A stretch of DNA of 5,428 nucleotides from Nevskiales bacterium (GTDB taxonomy: Bacteria > Pseudomonadota > Gammaproteobacteria > Nevskiales > Nevskiaceae). This document shows positions 1 through 5,428 of this stretch, in pieces (the first letter of the stretch is position 1; each line of letters starts with the position of its first letter). The position numbers were made by a program, and so were the translations under genes. Below the pieces are notes generated by a model. That model did no database searches and was not told the origin of the DNA. It worked only from the letters and a program-made list of their open reading frames with translations. The stretch is taken from positions 1 to 5,428 of the forward strand of contig JAKEEJ010000036.1 in the NCBI GenBank assembly GCA_022616655.1, given 5' to 3'.

Positions 1-2726
1 GTGTTCTCGTCCCCCTGGGCGGGCAGCGCAGCCCCCGTGTACAGACGAGCCAGTACAGACTCCAGACGCTGCCGGACTTCATCGCGCAGGGCTTCCAGCG
101 GTTCCGTCAGCATCAGCGCCTTTTCCCCATCGCGCAGGGGCAGGTACTCGGCCGAACGGATGCGTTCGTCGAGCAGCGCATAGTGCAGCAGTTGCACGTC
201 TTCGCCGGCTTCCACATCGGCTTTCTTTGGAACCCGTCCGGTCTTGTAGTCCACGACGGTCACCGTGCCGTCCGCGTATGTTTCCAGGCGATCGGGACGC
301 CCCACCAGATGCGCCGGACCCAATATCTGTTCCAGCTTTGCTTCCGCCTGGACCGTGCCCGGGGCAGGCCGTTGTTCCAGCCAGTCGAGCAGCTTCGGAA
401 TCGAGGCGCGAAATTCCGTGGTCCAGCTCAGCGCCAGCGTGTGCGTGCGCAGATCACGGGCAAACACCGCTTCGGCCAGTTCCTCAAACCGCGCCTGGGC
501 CTGCGCACGGTTGGCCACCGTGATGCGCTCGGTGAACGGTGCGGGCAGACCGGCCAGCGGTTCGGTAAACGCCTGCAAAATCCGGTGCACGCGGGTGCCG
601 TAGTCGGAGCGGTCCGGATCTTCATCCGGTGCCTGTTCGGAGCGCAGACCCAGCAGTTTGCCTGCATAGAACCGATAGGGGCAGTCCAGCAGGGACTGAT
701 GGGCGCTGGCGCTGAGTTCCGCCAGCAGCAGATCGGGCGGCGCGGCCGGCGCCGGATGGGGCAGGGGAACCGCAGGCCATCCGGGCGTTGCGCTTGTGGC
801 GACTTCGGTTCCGGGATGATCCGCCAGGTGCGCCAGTTCGGAGTTGCGCAGAGAAATGTTCCAGGCCTGTGCCTGCATTTCCAGCGCTTCCAGCCAGGGG
901 CTGGGCCGGGCCGGTTCGTCCGGAAATTCCGCGGCATAAGTTATCCATACCCGCGGGGCCGCCTGCAGAACACGACACAGCCGCGCGAGAGTCCAGGCCC
1001 GATGCTCCGTCCAGCCGGGGAGACCCAGTTCGTGCCGCACCGTCTGATTAAAAAAAGGATCCGCAGGCAGGGTGCCGGGCAGACGCTCGCGGCTGGCGCC
1101 GGCCAGGATCAATACGTCGCAACGCAACGCCTGCGACTGTTCCAGCGGCAGCAGGCGTACAGGACCGTGGCGGCTTTCCGGAACGAAGGTTTCACTTTCA
1201 ATCGTACGATCCAGCAGGTGCCGGAATCCATCCGCATCGAGAGGCAACGACACGCGCCGTAACGCGACGTGCAGCTGTTCAAGCACCTGGGTCAGTTGCA
1301 CGCCGGCGGCATCCTGCCGGAAACGTTCCCACAACCCCAACTCCTGCAGGGCTTTGATCAGTGTCCGGATCCGGCCCTGGCCGTCCGGTTTGTGGTTTGA
1401 CGGCACGTTGAGCGCCGCGACCGACTGGATCTTGCGCAAGAGTCCGACGAGCCGCTCGTCCTGGGCGACGTCCAGCAGGATTTCAAGCCCGCCCTCGATG
1501 TTTTTGGCGTAGACCAGATCACGCTCCAGGTGCTGCAAAGCCTGTGGATCAATCTCCACGAAACCGGACTTGAGCAGTTCCAGCAGTGGCCGGAAATGAA
1601 AACGGCTGTCGAGACAGTCCAGCCAGCTGTTCAGCGCGGCGGCGGCACGACTGGTGGAGAGTGCCCAACCGACGTGGTCCTGCAGAGGCACGCCGGCCCG
1701 CTCCAGCAGGGCACGGAGACGGCGTGCGAGGCGGCGGTCCTGGGTCAGGACGACAATGTCCCGCGCGCCGTCCAGCAGGGCCTGGCGAACGGCGAGGTCT
1801 ACGCAGCGCGCTTCGTGTTCCGGTCCCGTGGCTTCCACCAGATGCAACGGGCACGCCTCCACAACGGACTGCGGCAGGCCGGCGGGATCGGGCGCACTCT
1901 CCGAAAATGCCGCATCCAACAGGCGACCCGGAAAATTCTCAGACGGACTTCCAACGGCACAGATCTGCTCCGGAGTCACGCCGAGCGACTGGCACAACAC
2001 TCTGCAGGCCTCGCCGTCGTGACCTTCCAGGCGCCCCTGCAGCCACAATTCGACGCGTCCTGGGTGCAGGGCTTCTGCAATGGCCCCGGCTTCGCTCCGG
2101 CTGAACCGGTCAAATCCCAGCAGATATATTTGCTCTTTTCCATTCAGAGTATTGAAAGCATCTTTTAAACGTTGTCGGTAAACCGACGCCGGATTACGCC
2201 GATCGGTCTGTTCGAGAAACGCCTGCCACAGGCGCTGCACGATCTGTGCCTCCCGGCTCAGCCAGGCCAGCGGTTTTGCGCCATAGGCGTTCTGAAGGCG
2301 TGCCGCAAACGCGGCGGCGTCGCTGCCGGGATCCACGTTGCTTGCGCTCAGTTCTTCGAACAGGCTGAACAGGGCTTCCGCCATCCGCGCGCTATCCTGA
2401 CCCGGAAAAAAATGGCGGTGACGCGACAAGGCTTCAGCCAGATGCAGGCGGCATTCCAGCATGCCGAGTGGTGCGCCATCGCTGGCGCGTGCATTGGCAA
2501 ACCCGGCCAGCGTAAGAATGTGGGGACCCAGTAATCCGCGCCCGGCCCGTCGGGCCAGCTCCCGGCGCAGAGGTTGAACGATCGGCAGGGCCGGGACGAG
2601 TACGGTGACCGTGCTGAGGTCGGGCAGCTGAGGCGCGTGACGTTCCAGCAACTGCCCGGCGCCCCAGTCCAGCAGATCCACCGAGGGCGGCAGCAGGAAG
2701 ACCGGGGTCGGGGCAGGTATTGTCAT
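1..2726 (-). CDS. AddB/RecB-like DNA repair protein with PD-(D/E)XK nuclease domain (C-terminus beyond left edge)
   Basis: One reading frame stays open for 908 codons from an ATG at 2726-2724 to the left edge. I translated it codon by codon and met no stop. The C-terminal nuclease site is complete: YGTRVH (H714), GRPDR (D812), VVDYKTG (D826, K828) and QLLHY (Q845-Y849). This is the RecB/AddB/Cas4 type of PD-(D/E)XK fold. CPYRFYA at 682-688 has the cysteine that in AddB-type enzymes is the first of four iron-sulfur ligands; the other three would lie just past the edge, since the frame ends at PAQGDEN. Helicase-like but degenerate segments precede it: LHLVEATGPEHEARC (294-308), DHVGWALSTS (350-359) and RCDVLILAGASRERLPG (535-551), followed by DPFFNQTVRHELGLP. 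No Walker A motif is visible, so ATPase activity is doubtful. The likely role is end processing in double-strand break repair, in the cytoplasm. Relatives are annotated as probable DNA repair protein (TIGR03623, from memory). The start lies inside a repeat arm and lacks a Shine-Dalgarno sequence; the next candidate, a GTG at the SVDLL segment, would remove the VFLLPP strand. Confidence 0.9.
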   Translation of the reverse strand, partial: MTIPAPTPVFLLPPSVDLLDWGAGQLLERHAPQLPDLSTVTVLVPALPIVQPLRRELARRAGRGLLGPHILTLAGFANARASDGAPLGMLECRLHLAEALSRHRHFFPGQDSARMAEALFSLFEELSASNVDPGSDAAAFAARLQNAYGAKPLAWLSREAQIVQRLWQAFLEQTDRRNPASVYRQRLKDAFNTLNGKEQIYLLGFDRFSRSEAGAIAEALHPGRVELWLQGRLEGHDGEACRVLCQSLGVTPEQICAVGSPSENFPGRLLDAAFSESAPDPAGLPQSVVEACPLHLVEATGPEHEARCVDLAVRQALLDGARDIVVLTQDRRLARRLRALLERAGVPLQDHVGWALSTSRAAAALNSWLDCLDSRFHFRPLLELLKSGFVEIDPQALQHLERDLVYAKNIEGGLEILLDVAQDERLVGLLRKIQSVAALNVPSNHKPDGQGRIRTLIKALQELGLWERFRQDAAGVQLTQVLEQLHVALRRVSLPLDADGFRHLLDRTIESETFVPESRHGPVRLLPLEQSQALRCDVLILAGASRERLPGTLPADPFFNQTVRHELGLPGWTEHRAWTLARLCRVLQAAPRVWITYAAEFPDEPARPSPWLEALEMQAQAWNISLRNSELAHLADHPGTEVATSATPGWPAVPLPHPAPAAPPDLLLAELSASAHQSLLDCPYRFYAGKLLGLRSEQAPDEDPDRSDYGTRVHRILQAFTEPLAGLPAPFTERITVANRAQAQARFEELAEAVFARDLRTHTLALSWTTEFRASIPKLLDWLEQRPAPGTVQAEAKLEQILGPAHLVGRPDRLETYADGTVTVVDYKTGRVPKKADVEAGEDVQLLHYALLDERIRSAEYLPLRDGEKALMLTEPLEALRDEVRQRLESVLARLYTGAALPAQGDEN

Positions 2727-2820
2727 ACTGAGCGAAGCGAAGAATCCGGCCCTGCCGTCCTGAATCGCATGAGGCGACGAAGGATCTAAACAAGATCCTT
2801 CGCTTCGCTCAGGATGACAA
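2720..2820. repeat. 101-bp inverted-repeat element (REP/MITE-like), 27-bp arms
   Basis: The arms are 2720-2746 and 2794-2820. They match as reverse complements at 25 of 27 positions and enclose 47 bp. The core is CTGAGCGAAGCGAAG and the ends are TTGTCAT/ATGACAA. Read as protein in the two directions the arms give ILRFAQ(Y/D)D and FFASL(S/R)MT. From memory, such peptides recur as spurious ORFs in many unrelated genomes because this repeat family is widespread; I could not check this. No transposase, and no clear target-site duplication in the flanks. The left end overlaps the first seven bases of the AddB-like gene and includes its ATG. Confidence 0.85.
2778..2802. repeat. Inner perfect hairpin of the repeat element
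   Basis: CGAAGGATCT (2778-2787) and AGATCCTTCG (2793-2802) pair perfectly over 10 bp around a 5-base loop. The right half is part of the right arm of the large inverted repeat, so this hairpin and the full-length stem cannot form together. No T-run follows in either direction, so it is not a typical intrinsic terminator. Confidence 0.75.
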
Positions 2821-2845
2821 GTCCGAACTAAGTTGGACTTGTCAT
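2814..2845. other. 11-bp hairpin spanning the fdxA stop codon
   Basis: ATGACAAGTCC (2814-2824) and GGACTTGTCAT (2835-2845) are perfect reverse complements around a 10-base spacer. The fdxA stop codon (2842-2844) lies in the stem. On the plus strand the stem is followed by five T (2845-2849), which looks like an intrinsic terminator, but no plus-strand gene lies upstream. On the minus strand, the direction of fdxA, no T-run follows, so termination of fdxA here is uncertain; it may instead protect the 3' end of the mRNA. Its distal half shares the ATGACAA end of the neighbouring repeat. Confidence 0.6.
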
Positions 2846-3165
2846 TTTTCCAACAACGGCAGCTTGTTGGGCTTTCCGTCCCACTCGGCAGCATCGGGTG
2901 GAGCGTCTTTTTTCTCGGTGATGACCGGCCACTGTCGGGCCAGATCTTTGTTCAGTTTCAGAAAATGCGCCTGTTCAGGTGGCAGATCGTCTTCGGCCAC
3001 AATCGCCTTGGCCGGACATTCGGGCTCGCACAGGGTGCAGTCTATGCACTCGTCCGGATCAATCGCCAGAAAATTAGGGCCTTCGTGAAAGCAGTCCACG
3101 GGACAGACTTCCACGCAGTCGGTGTACTTGCACTTGATGCAGTTTTCAATAACGACAAAGGTCAT
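2842..3165 (-). CDS. fdxA: 7Fe ferredoxin FdxA ([3Fe-4S][4Fe-4S], Azotobacter FdI type)
   Basis: A 107-residue cytoplasmic electron carrier, complete and of normal length for the family. The N-terminal half has [14 protein letters not shown] and then C25, followed by [12 protein letters not shown]. By alignment with A. vinelandii FdI as I remember it, C9, C17 and C50 should bind the [3Fe-4S] cluster and C21, C40, C43 and C46 the [4Fe-4S] cluster; C12 and C25 are extra cysteines also found in FdI. The C-terminal extension [20 protein letters not shown] is characteristic of this family and separates it from short 2[4Fe-4S] ferredoxins. The ATG is the only start in frame and gives the expected TFVV N-terminus. 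No strong Shine-Dalgarno sequence sits directly before it (see the mini-ORF at 3162-3176). The gene lies 35 bp after the NUDIX gene and probably shares its transcript. Redox partners cannot be told from this window. Confidence 0.96.
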   Translation of the reverse strand: MTFVVIENCIKCKYTDCVEVCPVDCFHEGPNFLAIDPDECIDCTLCEPECPAKAIVAEDDLPPEQAHFLKLNKDLARQWPVITEKKDAPPDAAEWDGKPNKLPLLEK

Positions 3166-3176
3166 GAAAGGGCCAT
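3162..3176 (-). promoter_or_regulatory. Four-codon leader ORF overlapping the fdxA start (possible translational coupling)
   Basis: On the minus strand an ATG at 3176-3174 opens the reading MALS-stop. Its TGA shares bases with the fdxA ATG in the overlap ATGA. An AGGA lies nine bases before this short ORF, a good ribosome-binding distance, whereas it is about 20 bases from the fdxA ATG. Ribosomes could therefore load on the mini-ORF and restart at fdxA. The motif is short enough to be chance. Confidence 0.3.
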
Positions 3177-3200
3177 CTGAATTTGTCCTGATGCGGGATT

Positions 3201-3782
3201 TTAAGGCAATTGAAGTTCAGCGTTACCGTCCGTACGGGAAACTGAACGCGGGGGCGGGGGCAGATCAATGGTATGAAAGCCGGCACGACCGGCCGCCCGG
3301 TCGGCGTAAAAGAGCTTCAGCGACTGCAAAACCGTGCGGAAGACAATCTGGTCCCAGGGAATTTCATCCTCGCGCATCAGGACCACCTCGGAGCTTTCCC
3401 GGGTGGGTTCGAAGCGCGGTGCCTTCAACCGGCCGCGGTGGATCATGTTGACCTGGCGCACGTGCGGCACGTTGATGACCACGAACAGTTCACCCACCTC
3501 GACTTCGGCCTGGGTTTCCTCCAGCGTTTCGCGTGCGGACCCCTCGCGGATCGTTTCATTGAGTTCCAGGAAACCCGCAGGAAACGTCCACGAACCCAGC
3601 CCGGGTTCAATCGCCCGCCGGCACATCAGGATGCGATCCTCCCATTCCGGGATGCATCCCACAATGATCTTCGGATTCTGATAGTGCACGGTCCCACAGG
3701 CCGGGCAGAAGTGCCGCGGCAGATGGTCCCCATCGGTGACTTTATGCACGAGCGGTTGACCGCAATTACTGCAAAATTTCAT
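3201..3782 (-). CDS. NUDIX hydrolase with N-terminal zinc ribbon
   Basis: A 193-residue protein. Residues 4-30 form a zinc ribbon (C4xxC7G and C26PAC29G), the Nudix_N_2 type. The NUDIX box runs from G70 to A92: G70-x5-E76-x7-R84-E85-T-L-E88-E89. The metal-binding glutamates are present; the glycine near the end of the textbook box is Q91, and as I recall this subfamily often lacks that glycine. The flanking segments [17 protein letters not shown] and EIPWDQIVF are also typical of the group. Such enzymes cleave nucleoside diphosphates linked to another group, such as ADP-ribose, FAD or NADH, giving a nucleoside monophosphate; the substrate here cannot be read from sequence. The last 20 or so residues ([10 protein letters not shown] and beyond) look disordered. 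The ATG at 3782-3780 gives the expected FCxxCG N-terminus; no clear Shine-Dalgarno sequence precedes it. It begins 43 bp after the tRNA and is followed by fdxA. Confidence 0.93.
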   Translation of the reverse strand: MKFCSNCGQPLVHKVTDGDHLPRHFCPACGTVHYQNPKIIVGCIPEWEDRILMCRRAIEPGLGSWTFPAGFLELNETIREGSARETLEETQAEVEVGELFVVINVPHVRQVNMIHRGRLKAPRFEPTRESSEVVLMREDEIPWDQIVFRTVLQSLKLFYADRAAGRAGFHTIDLPPPPRSVSRTDGNAELQLP

Positions 3783-3825
3783 CGTAAGCAGTTATCGGGA
3801 AAGGAAAATTTCCTCACTTCCGGAA

Positions 3826-3913
3826 TGGTGCCGAAGGAGAGACTCGAACTCTCACTGGGGGTTACCCAACGGGATTTTGAGTCCCGCGCGTCTACCGGTT
3901 CCGCCACTTCGGC
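3826..3913 (-). tRNA. tRNA-Leu (anticodon CAA)
   Basis: The 88-nt gene folds as a class II tRNA. The acceptor stem is GCCGAAG/CTTCGGC with an encoded ACCA end at 3829-3826. The D-arm is GCG/CGC with the GGTAGA loop. The anticodon stem CGGGA/TCCCG encloses CTCAAAA, placing the anticodon CAA at 3879-3877, which reads UUG. A long variable arm (TGGG paired with CCCA) and a T-arm GAGAG-TTCGAGT-CTCTC complete it. The long variable arm and the CAA anticodon identify leucine. An 8-bp palindrome TTCCGGAA follows at once (3818-3825), but no T-tailed terminator is visible before the NUDIX gene. Confidence 0.97.
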
Positions 3914-3922
3914 GCGGCGGGC

Positions 3923-3951
3923 ATTATAGAGTCATTCCCACTGCCTGATTC
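3923..3951 (-). promoter_or_regulatory. Promoter of tRNA-Leu (perfect -10 box, GC-rich discriminator)
   Basis: TATAAT is read on the minus strand at 3928-3923. The next bases, GCCCGCC, are a strongly GC-rich discriminator, the hallmark of stable-RNA promoters under stringent control. The mature tRNA begins nine bases after the box, so the 5' leader would be only a few nucleotides. A -35 at 17-bp spacing would be GAATCA (3951-3946), a poor match to TTGACA. The plus strand of the same bases reads TATAGA (3925-3930), a possible -10 for queA, so the 39-bp gap may hold back-to-back promoters. Confidence 0.65.
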
Positions 3952-3952
3952 C

Positions 3953-5044
3953 ATGCGCCGTTCCGATTTCCGCTACGAATTGCCGCCGGAACTGATCGCC
4001 CAGCATCCGCCCGCCGTGCGCAGCGCCGCCCGCCTGTTGTGCGTAGAGCCCGGTGGGGCTTTACGCGATGCACACATTGCCGATTTTTCAAACGAACTGC
4101 GCCGGGGCGATCTGCTGGTCTTCAACGACACGCGCGTGATTCCGGCGCGCCTGTACGGTGAAAAAGACAGCGGCGGCAAGATCGAAATTCTGATTGAGCG
4201 CGTGCTGGACCGACGGGAGGCACTGGCCCAGATCCGGGCCAGCAAAGCACCCCGACCGGGCGGGCGCCTGCACGTGGATGGAACACACGGTGCACTCCTC
4301 GTGCTGGACCGTGAAGACGACTTCTTCCGCCTGCGGTGGGAAGGCGAGGGCACCGTCCTGGAACTGCTGGAACGGCACGGACACATTCCTCTGCCGCCGT
4401 ACATTGCACGGCCGGACGCGGCGTCCGACCGCGAGCACTATCAAACCATTTTTGCGCGCGAGCCCGGCGCCGTCGCCGCTCCCACGGCCGGCCTGCACTT
4501 TGACCCGGCGCTGGTTGCGGCCGTACGCGCTCGGGGCGTGGACATCGGCTTTGTCACCCTGCACGTTGGCGCCGGTACTTTTCAGCCGGTACGGGTGGAA
4601 GAGGTGTCACAACACCGGATGCATCCCGAGCGTTACAGGGTTACACCGGAACTGGCCGGCGCCATCGGCCGGACCCGCCGCCGCGGCGGCCGGGTGGTGG
4701 CGGTGGGCACCACCGTGGTCCGTGCGCTGGAATCAGCCGCGAAAGAGAACTCTCTCCATGCGTCTGACGCTGTATCTCCCACATCTGCCGAAGAGACGCG
4801 AGGGGGAATTTTGACGGTTGGCGAGGGTGAAACCCGCCTTTTCATCACGCCCGGCTTCCGCTTCCGGGTCGTCAACGCCCTGCTGACCAATTTTCACCTG
4901 CCCGAGTCCACCCTGCTGATGCTGGTCTGCGCCTTTGGCGGTTATGAACGGGTGCGGGCGGCTTACCGGCATGCCGTGGCGCAACGCTACCGCTTTTTCA
5001 GCTACGGCGACGCCATGTTTATTTCAGGTCCGCACCACGGTTGA
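3953..5044 (+). CDS. queA: S-adenosylmethionine:tRNA ribosyltransferase-isomerase QueA
   Basis: A complete 363-residue enzyme, close to the E. coli length (about 356). QueA transfers and isomerises the ribosyl group of SAM onto 7-aminomethyl-7-deazaguanine at position 34 of tRNAs for Asp, Asn, His and Tyr, making epoxyqueuosine; it acts in the cytoplasm. Family blocks in order: [18 protein letters not shown] (2-19), [10 protein letters not shown] (58-67), [12 protein letters not shown] (174-185), [11 protein letters not shown] (203-213), [11 protein letters not shown] (251-261), [19 protein letters not shown] (312-330) and [12 protein letters not shown] (346-357). The ATG at 3953 gives the canonical N-terminus. 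No Shine-Dalgarno sequence precedes it, and the leader from the possible TATAGA box would be about 15-20 nt. A stretch at about 264-287 ([18 protein letters not shown] and following) looks longer and less ordered than in E. coli. The usual downstream gene tgt is absent; minus-strand genes follow instead. Confidence 0.97.
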   Translation: MRRSDFRYELPPELIAQHPPAVRSAARLLCVEPGGALRDAHIADFSNELRRGDLLVFNDTRVIPARLYGEKDSGGKIEILIERVLDRREALAQIRASKAPRPGGRLHVDGTHGALLVLDREDDFFRLRWEGEGTVLELLERHGHIPLPPYIARPDAASDREHYQTIFAREPGAVAAPTAGLHFDPALVAAVRARGVDIGFVTLHVGAGTFQPVRVEEVSQHRMHPERYRVTPELAGAIGRTRRRGGRVVAVGTTVVRALESAAKENSLHASDAVSPTSAEETRGGILTVGEGETRLFITPGFRFRVVNALLTNFHLPESTLLMLVCAFGGYERVRAAYRHAVAQRYRFFSYGDAMFISGPHHG

Positions 5045-5264
5045 CGGCCTGCGACGGCGGCCGCTTAAACGTCACTTCTGAAACAGCCGGGAAAGATGGA
5101 GCGTGTCCATACCGCTCCGGCCGAACGTCTGGAGTACGCCAGGTACTCGTCCCGGTCCGAAACGTCGAAAAGGTTAAGGGCGTAAACCGGATGCGGCATC
5201 AGGATTCCCCAGGCGCGGTGTCCGTGGAAGTGTAATGGGGCGGCTCGTTCATCCGCTCGCGCGA
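5045..5264. other. Convergent interval between queA and the SRPBCC-like gene
   Basis: These 220 bp hold the DUF1330-like ORF (5065-5199) and two spacers of 20 and 65 bp. A weak 5-bp stem (CGGCC at 5045-5049 with GGCCG at 5059-5063) follows the queA stop, but no T-run comes after it. No convincing intrinsic terminator is visible for the facing genes, and no plus-strand gene is supported here. Confidence 0.5.
5065..5199 (-). pseudogene. 44-codon ORF resembling the N-terminus of a DUF1330-like protein, probably truncated
   Basis: An ATG at 5199-5197 with GGGGA six bases upstream opens a 44-residue ORF. Residues 1-30 (including YALNLFDVSDRDEYLAYSRR) look like a genuine protein start. I recall similar LxxFDVxDxxxYxxYxRRS openings in DUF1330 (dimeric alpha-beta barrel) proteins of about 95-100 residues. 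From residue 31 (WTRSIFPGCFRSDV) the similarity stops and the ORF ends, 20 bp from the end of queA. The conserved half followed by an unrelated tail suggests a deletion or frameshift that removed the rest. It lies 65 bp downstream of the SRPBCC gene on the same strand. The family link rests on memory of the pattern; it could also be an unrelated small protein or a chance ORF. Confidence 0.4.
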
Positions 5265-5428
5265 TTATTCACGGATTTCCGGTTCGACCAGGCTCGCAAG
5301 CAACGTCAGCGACTGCTGCCAGCCGATATAGCACGCCTCAACCGGGATCACCTCCGGTATCCCCTCCTGCACAACGTGCAGTTCCGTACCGCAGGATACC
5401 GATTTCAACGTGACGGTGGTCTGCATGA
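5265..5428 (-). CDS. SRPBCC/AHSA1-like protein, C-terminal part (N-terminus beyond right edge)
   Basis: The frame is open from the right edge to a TAA at 5267-5265 and yields at least 53 residues. The order TTVTLKSV, GTELHVVQEGIP, GWQQSLTLLASLVEPEI matches the end of AHSA1-type START/SRPBCC proteins: two beta strands (usually TVTVTL and GTxLxLxHEGLP), a glycine-tryptophan, then the long C-terminal helix that covers a hydrophobic ligand cavity. A methionine codon sits two bases from the edge, but it falls in the middle of the fold, so the true start is outside the window. Ligand and role cannot be inferred. The gene points toward queA with the DUF1330-like ORF between them. Confidence 0.8.
   Translation of the reverse strand, partial: MQTTVTLKSVSCGTELHVVQEGIPEVIPVEACYIGWQQSLTLLASLVEPEIRE

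Noticed and set aside
183..1262. Long plus-strand open frame of 359 codons
   Set aside because: Its translation is rich in Arg, Gln and Gly with no recognisable motif, and the opposite strand encodes continuous AddB-like protein with catalytic motifs. It is an antisense shadow.
1530..2534. Plus-strand open frames at 1530-2168 and 2172-2534
   Set aside because: Both lie opposite the repair gene and show no family features; the minus-strand reading is coherent throughout.
2785..2820. Promoter for the repair gene with TTGTCA as -35 (2820-2815)
   Set aside because: The -35 matches well, but no acceptable -10 lies 16-18 bp downstream; TTTAGA is too far.
2814..2849. Intrinsic terminator on the plus strand (stem followed by five T)
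   Set aside because: The shape fits, but no plus-strand gene upstream would use it; the hairpin is reported as a structure only.
3800..3825. Terminator after tRNA-Leu
   Set aside because: TTCCGGAA and AGGAAA/TTTCCT are short palindromes with almost no loop and no long T-run; not convincing.
3273..3929. Plus-strand open frame of 218 codons across the NUDIX gene and the tRNA
   Set aside because: It runs antisense to the NUDIX hydrolase and through the tRNA-Leu gene, so it is not a real gene.
5041..5235. Plus-strand open frame of 64 codons after queA
   Set aside because: No motif, no ribosome-binding site, and it overlaps the better supported minus-strand ORF.
1..5428. CRISPR array, transposase, phage, toxin-antitoxin or defence genes
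   Set aside because: No regularly spaced repeats and no such protein signatures on either strand. The PD-(D/E)XK domain belongs to an AddB-like repair protein, not to Cas4, given its length and upstream helicase-like segments.

Overview
The window is a compact, GC-rich stretch of bacterial chromosome, most likely from a gammaproteobacterium. The pointers are a tRNA-Leu(CAA) gene next to queA (an arrangement I recall from Pseudomonas and relatives), an Azotobacter FdI-type seven-iron ferredoxin, a zinc-ribbon NUDIX hydrolase, and an AddB-like DNA repair protein of a kind common in beta- and gammaproteobacteria. This placement is inference from gene content; no rRNA or species marker is present.

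Layout. Bases 1-2726 (minus) are one uninterrupted reading frame of 908 codons that runs off the left edge. It encodes an AddB/RecB-type protein with an intact PD-(D/E)XK nuclease site. The apparently coding frames on the plus strand here are its shadows. Bases 2720-2845 hold a nested set of inverted repeats: a 101-bp element with 27-bp arms, an inner 10-bp hairpin, and an 11-bp hairpin that contains the fdxA stop codon. The element's left arm contains the start codon of the repair gene. Bases 2842-3165 (minus) are fdxA and 3201-3782 (minus) the NUDIX hydrolase. Bases 3826-3913 (minus) are tRNA-Leu(CAA), preceded by a perfect TATAAT box. Bases 3953-5044 (plus) are queA, divergent from the tRNA. 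After queA come two minus-strand pieces that converge on it: a 44-codon ORF resembling the start of a DUF1330-like protein, probably a remnant (5065-5199), and the C-terminal part of an SRPBCC/AHSA1-like protein (5265 to the right edge).

How it works together. tRNA-Leu, NUDIX, fdxA and the repair gene all lie on the minus strand with gaps of 43, 35 and 115 bp. No clear internal promoter or T-tailed terminator is visible on that strand, so read-through from the tRNA promoter is possible. queA makes the queuosine precursor in tRNA, but its usual partner tgt does not follow it here. The genes are mostly housekeeping. The part most worth attention is the repeat cluster between fdxA and the repair gene, which seems to supply that gene's start codon and can fold in mutually exclusive ways around it. 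I found no CRISPR array, transposase, phage gene or defence island.
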